The notes beneath the pieces are model-generated. The model was not told the DNA's origin, did no database searches, and saw nothing but the letters and a program-made list of their open reading frames with translations. Positions 43,779 through 55,700 of a stretch of DNA of 64,000 nucleotides are shown in pieces. A program made the translations under genes and the position numbers. The stretch is taken from assembly GCF_020536995.1 (NCBI RefSeq), contig NC_068358.1, forward strand, positions 46,739,085 through 46,803,084, written 5' to 3'. The DNA comes from Dreissena polymorpha. Lineage: Eukaryota; Mollusca; Bivalvia; Myida; Dreissenidae. Position 1 is the first letter of the stretch; each line of letters starts with the position of its first letter.

Positions 43779-46700
43779 CTTAAAAAAAGAAAGAACTGTA
43801 CCTTATTGAGGATCAACTAATCAAAGTTATACATGCTCAAATATGAGCCGCGCCTTGCCACCTGCGGCTAGCGTAGATCCAGACTAGCCTGCGCAGTGGC
43901 GCAGTGTTATCGGGAGCTAGCCTGTCCACAAATACGACCACAATACCTTGCGTGACTTGATATCAGACAGGTAGCTTCTGAGAAGACAACGCGAATGCAC
44001 AGCCTTTTCTGGAGCGACGCTGGCGCATGCGGCATAAAACCCATTTTCGCTTGGCGCTCATATTTTACATCTTTGAAAGTAGGACTTCCATATAGGAAGC
44101 AAAGTGTATTCCCGGTGAACATGCTGCATTATAACATGACACTTTTATAAAGCCTGCGGTGATGTAGTGGTAATGAAGTATGTAGTTATGTAATGGTTCC
44201 TGCAAATCGATTAGTGGGTGCCGGTGCCATCCCCACTCTCAAGATCCAATCTTATTTTAAGATACCAAGACTTTTCTCCATAAAATCTCAATATGCCTTC
44301 CGATTTTATCCAGCTAAATAAATAAGTTTAAACAAAAAAAAATAGCTATTGGCTTAATGCAAACTAGTCAAATTAATGCAACCATTTTGAAGCACATTTT
44401 GGACATCTAATAGCCGCCAGGAATTAATTAAATATTTACTCTCTCATTCGCGGCGCTTTTACAACTTCTCACCAGAAAGTCAACACATTTTTCTTCGTGC
44501 ACACCGTATGCAACTTTCACATATATTGGGATAATTTTCGGGGCGCGTTTTGTTTATGGCAAAATCTCACCTGTTCTTCGTCCGTCGAGTCTGATTGCAC
44601 CGCTACTTTGTTTGACTGAATGCATAGCGCACGTCCTAAGAATTGCAGAAAAAACACATTTGCCCATCTGAAACATAATTCTTTGAATGTGAGCAAACAA
44701 TTTTGTGTTGATTGTTCAGTAGTCATAAAATAGTTAAGAAAATTTGGATTTAATCTTCAGTCCAATCGTTTTTTTATTGGTGTTAACGGTCAGCTTAAAA
44801 ACCTGTCCACGGAAATAACATACTTAAATATTTAACCTAGTTTAACATGTTTTGAATGACAAATCATATTCCCATATGATAAATATATCGTTTGCAAAAT
44901 AAACCACACTGCTTTTTACACATTTTACCTCGGTACCCTGCGTCCATTGGTTCCCCTGTAAAACACGTTAAGCACCAAGACTGTTTGAAGCAGGGAGAAA
45001 GACACCAATACCATAGAACAGGCGAAGTACGAACCTGCGAAGAAGAATCATTTGACAAGTGTCCAAATGCATGATTTGTCAGTGTCGTTTATTATCAATA
45101 CCAGATGTATATAAAACCACACGTATATAACGAAAGACCTACCAGAGGTTTATAATAAATGACCGACCCGATGTATAAAATTAATGACCGACCAGATGTA
45201 TATAATAAATGACATTCCAGATGTATATATCAACTTACCGACAAGATGTACCGAGTATATAATAAATGACCGACCAGATGTATATATTAAGTTACCGACC
45301 AGATGTATATGATAAATGACCTACCAGATGTATGTAATGTACTGCTTTTATTTACTATGCGACTGCCTGTTCTTTAACGAATACATTTGCATCTGATAAA
45401 TAAAAACAGCTGTCATAACTACGATCGATTGCCTATGGCAATGCATGAATGGATCAAATAGTCACAATACTTAAGTCAGAATGGTCACATACCAATTACC
45501 ACACAGTTTAATTTAGTATATCATGTCTTAAGATTGATTATCTCAGAGGAAGATTAGTGCAAATGCATATCTGTTAAAGAAATTTAATCAACAAGAAGAC
45601 AGATATACCGGTAAATCCATTACAAAAGGAAAGGTACGAATGGATACAAACTCACAGACGTATCGGGGTCATATACCGATTCCTAGTACACATGCCAGTA
45701 TATAAATTCAATTATCACTCAAGATGATTCTGGTATACCTATGACGGGGAAATCGTCGGATGATGGCGGTAGCGATTCAGACACCAACAACAGGAACACT
45801 GCCAATGACAAAAGCACCGTGATTTCCAGGGAAACCTTCTCGCCCGACTCAACCGGTAGCAGAAACCCCAGCGCCGCCACACATGACGTCAGAATACACG
45901 GGAGCAGCATTGTAAGTAGGTAGAACGCTGGCCGCCGCTCCATGACGATGGTAAAGGTGACGTCAGGATAGGGTTCCGGGCAGCAGTTGTAGTAGAACTC
46001 ATGACGCTCCGCCGGAAGTTTGCGTATTTTCCACTCGGTGTGCTCAATAAAGTTATCGAGGTCACCTGAGAATATACCTGTTGTTCTTAAACACGAGTAT
46101 GCGTACAATTCATACTTGCCATTAGACGTTATATAAATGCTACGTTGGGCGCAATATTTTTCTGCCACAAATGATCATAATATGAATAGAGCTATTAACA
46201 TTCAAAACACAAACAACAAATTGATACATTGTTCAATGAAAAATTCATAAATCTTACAAAGATAACAGAAAAAACTAAATGTATACATGTACACAGCAAG
46301 AGGCGCGCACTATCTGAAAACTATATTAACATTCATTTTAAGAGAAATATTTATTGTTTTATTCTTATAAATTATTTTAAACAGCTCTTCAGAGAAATAG
46401 GAACGTATGATTTTTAATCATTCTGGTTATTAGTTTAAGGTATGTCGGTTATGCCGTTTAGGTCAATAACGTAATATTTGTTCGCGCTACTTATTGCAGA
46501 TTTATATGCCATTGAATTGAGGTAGATTTTAGATATAAACAACATTTTAAATACGTACATTGTGTCGCAAACAATTAACAGTGTGCCAAAGGACTTCGGT
46601 ATAATAGTGCTGTTTTTGTAGGTTTTTTATGCAAGCGTATCTGTCCATGAACGTAGGCAATAGATGCAATAAATCAACGTCAAGCTGCTTGTCTTTGTAT

Positions 46701-49700
46701 TTTTTCAATGTAATTACGGAACGAAAAAAATCTTTTTATTTATTGTACTAATACTCAAGTATTGCACTTGCTTGAAACAGCCATCGGAGGGGGGATAGTT
46801 GTCATCTTCAGACATAGTTCTAGTCATATTAAGCATTATATTGAAAATGTCTCTTAATCCACTACTTAAATGTATTCAATATGGTTAAAGTAAAGAACAC
46901 AACTAAAATTTAGAAATTAAAAAAACTTTTTAAACATTTTAAAACAAAAATGTTTAATTTACTTTAACCGAGTGCAATTAAAAATAAGATTTCAAAGGCG
47001 TGAATAGAGGAAAAGCTACCGTTTGAATTTCTGTTGACAATGTCAAGGTCGAATCCGTTATACGACCATGACCCAAACTTAAGGTTGCATTCCTGCGTGT
47101 CGAACGGAAAGTATTTGACATTGACCCTGCATATACTTTTAACCACGGACGGGAAGTTGTAGGTCACTTGACCGGAATTGGATATGGATACCCGGAAGTC
47201 TTCCCATCCCGGAAACATGACCTCTTCCCCGGCGCTGAAGAGGGATTATGTTACGACATACACACGTGTCATTCGTTTTTTCTGTTAATTATGTATTTTT
47301 ATAGTACATTAATTAACTCATTTATGCCAAGTGGACTCTCCCATCCTTCTTACTTGGATCGATTTATTTCCAAATTAGGGATGTCTAGTATATTTATTTC
47401 TGTATTTAGAATATTTCTTACAGTAATTCCTTTAAGCAAACAGCGGTGACCCAGATGAGACGCCGCATATGGTGGCGTCTCAACTAGGTCTACGCTGTTT
47501 GCCAAGGCCTTTTTTTAGACGCTAGGCATAAATGGGTTAATGTATGTATTGAAATCAAATCAAACGTTGTAAACATTAAAACGCTAAAATGTTTGATACG
47601 ATGTTCAACATTGGAATCAATTGAAAACTGTGCAATGTAATACAGGACATTTATCATTGAGGCGATTGTTCGTTCAAGCGCGTTTTTTTCTGATTGTTCG
47701 GGATTTTTTTTTTTTTGCGGATTTGAGACAAGGCAAGGTTGTATCACTAATATTATTTTCGTAACAAAATATTGTAAAAGACAACCATGTTTGTTAAATT
47801 AATGAAAAACTTATAATGTAATACTGAAAACAGGTACAAACAAGTTTCTAAGTGATACAAAGAAAGTCGGCACTGGAACTATAATTATAAGGATTTGTCC
47901 ATATAAACGTACTCCCAGAGCCTTTGAACATTTTTGATATGGCGGCGCTGAGAGCAAACCTTTATAACCCTCTGGGTTAAAATGCTGAACGTGAATTATT
48001 GCAACTAATATAAGGGCATTTAACAAGGGTTGAATTTGAAATATATCTTGACACTTCGCCCAATAATCTAAGATGTATCTACCGGAGGGTTTGACTGTTT
48101 GAGCATCCGTGATTCTTGTCAACACGTTCATGGCGTTTACTTACAATCAGAACATAGTCAGAGAGAAGTGCACTTTATTGTTTGTTTTGTTGAACATGAT
48201 CGTCAAGACATTTCATGCACAACACCAGCGCTTGAACGTATTGCATGATATCTAACAGGATTGCGCAACTTTAAACCCACGCAGTCCTTCGCAGCCTAAG
48301 CGTAAGAACTTAAAGCACGTTGGTTTTCTTGAAATATTTATGAACTTTTACATTTTGTCGGATATCATAAGAAAGGAAATTGACATAATTTATAATGACA
48401 AACTCGACTAAAGTTTGTAATTTCAAATAATTTCATGAACGATTAAAAATAATAAACAAGGGACAAAATTGTCACAAAACCGGGTTTTCATTGTGAGAAA
48501 AATCTGAGAAAACTCAAACTGAACTTTTGAAATGAACAAACAAAATTAACCCCCTTTGTAAGTTTGTTTTTTAAAAAAATCTATTTTTAGTCGTGGCGAC
48601 CTTGACATTGGAGATATTGACGTGATTCTTTCGTGCGACACACCGTCCCATGATGGTGAACAAATGTGCCAAATGATTTTAAAATATCACAATGAATGAC
48701 ATAGTTATGGCCAGGACAAGCTCATTTATGGCCATTTTTGACCTTTGAACTCAAAGTGTGACCTTGACCTTGGAGATATAGAGGATATTTGTTGGATCCG
48801 GTGGATTATCGATTTTAATTCACGAGTGATCATAGAAAATAATATTTTCACGAGTGGCGCAGCCACGAGTGAAAATATATGTTTTCTATGATCACGAGTG
48901 AATTAAAGTCGATAATCCACCGAATCCAACAAATTTTCTTTTTATTTAATGCATTTTTCACAGTTTATATACATTGTTCAAGAGTTTAACTAACGAATTT
49001 TGCTGGGATAATGACGTCATTTCGTCAAAAAAATGACGTCATTTCACAGTAAACAATGAAAATTATCGATAATTCTCACTGATAATTTTCACTGTTTGAA
49101 ACAGTGAAATTATCAGTTTTAATTCACTGATATTTCTCTATAAACCACCGGAAAACATTAAATAAATCGACGAAATTATTTCGCGCGACACACCGTCCAA
49201 TGATGGTGAACAAATGTGCCAAATGATTTTAAAATCTGACAATGAACGACATAGTTATGGCCCGGACAAGCTTGTTCCGCCCGCCCGCCAGCCCGCCAGC
49301 CAGCCCGCCAGCCCGCCCGCATTCGCCAATCTGATAACCAGTTTTTTCCTTCGGAAAACCTGGTTAAAAATCATTGGAAGTTAAATAAGTGATAACATCA
49401 TAAAATGTTGTGTCCATTTCAGACATCTGGGAAGTCCAGTTTGGAAAATATAAGACGCTGTCATAAAGCGTTATATCTTGCTTCAAAATCATTGGAAGCC
49501 AGTTATTGATATGTGCAGCCAGTTATTGATACAGATACCTGTCATAAAGTGTTGTATCTGGTTTCCAGACATCGTGGAAGGTCACAGTAAGGTATGTGAT
49601 GTTGTTATAACTGATGGTGTCCCATTGAAGGCGACAGTCGTTCCAATTCTGTAAGGATATGATACTGTTTGGAACGAAACAATTATACAACTTGAACACA

Positions 49701-52700
49701 ACAGCAGATGTTATTGTGTCCGAATATTTGATAACTACACGTTAAATATTCAAGACGCAATACCAATTGTCTTTTTTTTGTTTGGATTTGTCATTACACA
49801 CGGAATCATTTTCTCAACTGCGTTTTTCTTGATAATAAACATTTGCTTTTGTGTGTAGGCAACTCACATGTATATCTTGCTTAGAGATCTAGTGAGTACC
49901 GTTCTGAGAAAACTGGGCTAAATGCATGTGCGTAAAGTGTCGTCCCAGATAAGCCTGTGCAGTTCGGGACGACACTTTCCGCCTAAATTGGATTTTTGCT
50001 AAGAAGATTCTACATTTAAACGAAAAATGTCATAAAAGCGGAAAGTGTCGTCCCTGATTAGCCTGTGCGGACTGCACAGGCTAATCTGGGACGACACTTT
50101 ACGCACATGCATTATGCCCTGTTTTATCAGAACGCGACACTAGTTAGGACTCGAGGTCAAGGTCACTTTTAATAAAAAATTAAAACGATTCCCGCTCAAT
50201 TTTTTAATGCGGATATTGTTCTAAAATTGTGTTTGTTAGCTTAAATTAAGACCTAGCTTGGGTTTGCATTTGGGGCCAGTTGGATCAAGGTCAAGGCCGA
50301 TATGACATAAAACACAGAAAGAGACTTGGCGCTCCATAACTTGAGTTTGGATGTCGGTATTAATTAACAACTATAAATTAATAACTAAAATGTTGAACCT
50401 GGTTTCATAGAATTTCCACGTTCTGGTAATGTTTCTTACCACGTGAAATTTGCTTATCGGCGTCACACTGAAGTACGGCGACTAGTCTGTAATACGTTTT
50501 TTTTCGCTTATGGGAGGAGAAGTTATTTTACGGATCAATGAATATATGTTTGTTGTCAGAATATCTTGCATAGTGGTGATTTTTGTGTAAATTAGTGTAA
50601 ATAAGTACTGCATTTGTGCCTATTACATTTACTACAACATTTATTGCCAATAATGCAAAGCTAATTTTTTTAGTTAATAACTGATCACAGGGACTGGGCA
50701 ATAATAAAAGATCGCAGGGGCTGGGCAAATACGCGAACCGGTGAAACTTTCTGGTTTTGTATAAAAACAAAACTTCTTTGTTCCACTATCCTAGCAACCA
50801 CCTAGTTACTAATAACGGCGCTATAGAGCGCAAAGCGCGACACGTATTATTAATTGTAATAATGAGTCTTGATAAAGGAAGCAGCCGCTTATCAATGAGG
50901 AGCACCATCACAGCACCCCGTCTCATTACTATCAAGTCCTCCTACAGTTTTTTTTAAAGAACCACATATAGAAGGCCGCAGGCCTGACCCGTATCTTGCC
51001 AGTGGTATGGACCCTTTGGTATGGACCTTTAACCCCGCTCACTATCCAGCGTTTAAACTTCCGGGTTAACATTTAAACCGACTATTAATAGCTTATTAAT
51101 ATCTTAGTTAGAATGTGATTTTTCAAGCGGTTCCGTAGTGTAGTGGTTACACGCGCGCTTCCTATGTGAGAGGCCCAAGGTTCGAGCCCTAGTATAATCA
51201 AATTATTTTATTTGTGTTCTATGTTAACTTTTTGTTTTGATGTAGACATTTTAGTTTAAATAAATATGCTGTTTTATTGTAACCATTTTTTTTTATTATG
51301 CCCATGAAATATATGTGTGAGAGGGTGGGGGGGGGGGGGGGGGGTCGTAAACACATTAAAACTTTTACATTGTTTTCATATCAATGAGTACTCAACCCCT
51401 ATCGTAAATGAGCAACGTAAGAATAAGTTCAGAATCACCTCACCTTGACGTTGAGAAAAATGAAAAATATGAAATAGCGCTTACAAGATGAAGCAGATTT
51501 TTTAAAACCTACACAGTTCTGTTCCATTAATGAAAACTGCACACGGATGCCAGTAAAAATAAGAAACCAATGCAAATGAAATGAACTATGAAATATTTGG
51601 GGGTTACAACACAAAATCATAGATAATGGTTATTTGGGGGTTATAACACAACATCATAGATACTGGTTATTTGGGGGTTATAACACAAAATCATAGATAA
51701 TGGTTATACCAGTATCTTTTTCTATTTTGTTTAAAATAATCGGCCAATATATTAATATTTACAGTAGAAAAAATCGTTCCATGTAACTTCATTGAGTGCG
51801 TTTTACACTGAAATTCCCGACGCTCTTTGATGCTTTGCATCAATACTTATCTTGTAATGTATATAGTTGTGATCAATAAAATATCACTTACAGTTCTCAT
51901 CCAAATATTTGCAGTCAGTATTTGGTCTCTCTCGTTCTGAAAACAGCAGTCTCAGTTAGACTTGATACATTCGAACGCAAAACATGTACATTTATGAAAA
52001 ACACAATAACAAACAAATTGAAATTTGAACAAGTTTACCCCATGCAGTCTTATTCAATAAAACGTATTTTGATATTTACTTCTTCGAAACGTAAATATCG
52101 TTGAAAATGTACCAAAACTGTTCTACTATGTACCGGCGTACTTTTTGACGATGCTGCGAAGCAGCTCGTCTAAGTTATAATACCATGAAAAATTATTCAC
52201 AATGGCGACCTATGTAAAAGACCGAGCCAGTCCTATTGAGATAGCTCGATTTTTCTAATCGGCATACCTCGCTGATTATCATTGATAAAGGTATAGGAAG
52301 CTCAGCTATATATAGGACAGCATATTCTGGGAAAAAGATTTAATAATAGTATAAAAATGTTAATTTTAAATCAGTTATATTCAATCCATTATATGTTTAT
52401 AAATCAATGAAACAACTATGCATTTTCTGTATTGTATTTGCCATTTGTCGTGATTCAGTAAATAAATTGCGAATTAAAACGTGTATAATTAACTTTCAAC
52501 GCGATCATGTGTGTAAAGAAAACGAATTATTTCGAACCTGCCATTTGTAAACGTTGTAGCGACTATGGTATGTAAACAACATAATAGCCGTTTGACATCT
52601 GTTAAACTCGCTCTGATGCGTGCTTTCTCATTTTGTATATTTAATAAACTTTTCAAACATAAATTACAGAGCCACATCAGTGCACATACTATGTTTGATA

Positions 52701-55700
52701 ATTCATTCGTTTGTTGGATATTGTTTGCTGTTTTAAACACATATTAGGTCATATCGCGGAGATTTAGTTAACCTTACCATGTGTTCATGGGCGAACTCAC
52801 GTATTCAAGTGCTCTTACGACTATGTGCTCATACCTTTTGGGAATCATCATGAAATTATTGCCGTACTTAACGAACATGCATGCCTAAGCTTATTGATTA
52901 GAGAAAAAACAATAATCAAAAGAGAACAATTATATGTTCATGCACATGGGCATGTGAAATCACGTCCTTACGCATAGCATCATTAACTTAGGAAAGGAAA
53001 CAACGAAATATAAAGTTTGGTATGATATACATGTAAAATTAAAGAGCATGGTGTAATTGAAGAGCATGTCATGTTTTGAAGTTATATGCTGAAACGTAAT
53101 GTTATAACCCACAAACGTTTTACTGTAACAGAACGTTTTTTAAGATAAGTGGTACAGAACATACACGTCGAATATCTGTTTAAAGATATTCCTTGTTATG
53201 TTTGATCTAGAATGTAACCCGCCTCCCAGTTTCGCTGAATGGTTCAAGTTCCCCGTAATATTTCCCCGTACCCCCAATTTTTTTTCGTACCCTACATTTT
53301 TCGAACCCAATTTTTTTCGTACCCATTTTTTTCCCTACCCACATTTTTGCTCGTTCCCAAATTTTTTTTTCGTTCCCAATTTTTTTTCGTACCCAATTTT
53401 TTTTCGTAACCAAATATTTTTTCGTACCCAATTTTTTTGGCATAATTTTTGTACCCAAAATTTTTGTACCCATTTGTTTCCTACCTAAAATGTTCGTACC
53501 CACATACACAATTGTGGTGATGTAGATAAACTAAAATAGATGTTTTTATATCAATACTCTTCAAAAGCATCGTCACACCAGTACTGTCAGTACTTTGATA
53601 AATATGTTAAAAACTCTAGTTATGAACTGTAAACTGCTGTACACGTTGATTTAATACACAGATATCACATACCGTACATTTTGTAACTACTGTTTTTGTG
53701 TTTGAAGCGCTTATTACTAGTTGGTGATTCCATTACGTGCTTGTTAAATAGTGATGTAATTTTGAAGAAAAAACAACAACAACATAGATACAATTCTGTT
53801 CTTTAACATAATTGTATGCAAACGTAATTTTAAAATGAGGTTAAATTTGTTTTATGTAATGTACCAATTTCAACCAGTGTAGAAAACCTTTGAAACAATT
53901 ATTCAACGTTGGAATCTTTTTGTTTTTTGAAGTATGCACTTTTGGTCATTTCTTATTGTTTAGAGCATTTAACGTTGTTGATATTTTGCGAAGTGGAATT
54001 TTGACAATCGCTTTTGTTTAATAATCTGAGAATTGCTCCAAAACATGGCATGCATACCAATTCCAATATTTGCCTCAGCGCCATGTCCACATTAAGCGTC
54101 ACCTTCTCACCGGAAGTACACTGTGGAAGTATGCTGACGTCATATCCGGTAAATAAGAAGTCACGCAGGTTCTTACTTATAACCTGATTGGACACGCTAT
54201 AGACAGAGTCTGAAAAAACAAAATCATTTTAAACGAGAAGGTCGTATTGGGAAAGAGATATTGGTGGTTGTTGGCAGTTATTGTAATTCTAAGATAGGTA
54301 AAAAAAGTTAGCAGTAGAAATCGACTTTTGTTATAAGTCAATTTATTCCTATTCGTCCACATCAGATGGTATTGCACAGTTCAAATCATTTATAGACAAT
54401 GATGAAAAGTTTTAATTCATTGCATAATAAATATTTTCGATTACATGCTTGTTGTTTTTCTCACTTTTTTTTCTTTTCGACAAACACTATTATGTGGATA
54501 GCATTTCAGCTACCGTATATTGATCCACAACAAATCCTAGTGTGTGTTAGTATTTATTGTTCATAAAAGATTGTGAATTAAATTTTCATTTTGACATAAA
54601 CAATGGCAAGATAGCACTAGTGGCTAAAATATGTAGATGTATTTCATTAATAAACAAAGCACAGTACCGCAGGGAAAATCGTGTTCTGCACGTCGTATTT
54701 ATTAATTTACATATCGCATACATTCTCATATTCTAGCCACTATTTTGGGAAAATTTGACGACCATTCTGTATATTCTGATTTCATCTTTTAAGTTACATA
54801 ACACTGAAGAAATACTAGAATCGCAAGCGTCATTTTGGTGCGGTGCACCCCTCTTAGATTGCTTTCGAAGTTTCATAAAAATCAGATCAGCAGTTACGGA
54901 GAAATTACGGAGAAATTACACCTATTTAAGAAATACAATGTACTGTACGTTCAATAACTAAATACTGCAGCAGAAAATTGTGATGCATTGAATATCTACT
55001 CTTGGTAATGGAGCTTCCAATAAAAAAAATCTGAATTTAGTCAAGCAGTTACGAAGAAATCGAACGGTCAAGACTTGTGCGCGAAGTATCATAACTGGTG
55101 GAGAATCATTGTAGCGGAACCTCCTGTTTTCGCTGAATACCTTTTCGCATCGAAGCTTCCAATAAATATGTGAAATGATATGTGAAATGATAGGAGTCAT
55201 TATTTTAAATTATGTCTTAGTTCATCCTGAAAGTTTTGTTTTTGTTAGCTCGTATGCTTTAAAGTTTATAGCGTAACACTTTAAAGATGCGAATGTCTAT
55301 GGCAAAGTTTCCTTCATTGGAATGCAAAGTTGTTCGAGCAAAAACTCACTCGGATAACACTCTGTAATAATTATACGAATTAATTGTATTTTAATAAAAG
55401 AACAATGGCGTTTCCCAGAATAGTGCGAATAGTCGCACCATTATTGTCGCTTAGTTTAACCCTTTGCATGCTGGGAAATTTATCGTCTGCTAAAATGTCG
55501 TCTGCTGAATTTCTAAAATTAGCATTTCTTCGATTTTTTTCAAAAAATACTCTCAGATTAGCAAACAGTTTGGATCCAGATGAGACGCCACGTTCTGTGG
55601 CGTCTCATCTGGATCCAAACTGTTTGCAGAGGCCTTCAAAATCTGGTTCCCGCACTGAAAGAGTTAAAAGATAGATAAAAATTTCAATTGTCTTACCTGT

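Noticed and set aside
43907-44122. 71-codon minus-strand ORF in receptor intron 8
   Set aside because: It mostly overlaps a MITE with inverted ends, and its phase does not fit the flanking receptor exons, which join directly.
44150-44250. Possible tRNA-like sequence (gtgatgtagtggtaatg, then gcaaatcga)
   Set aside because: Box A is loosely matched, box B is poor, and no cloverleaf can be drawn.
53198-53509. ORFs of 96 and 100 codons on opposite strands
   Set aside because: Low-complexity cgtaccca plus T-run minisatellite.
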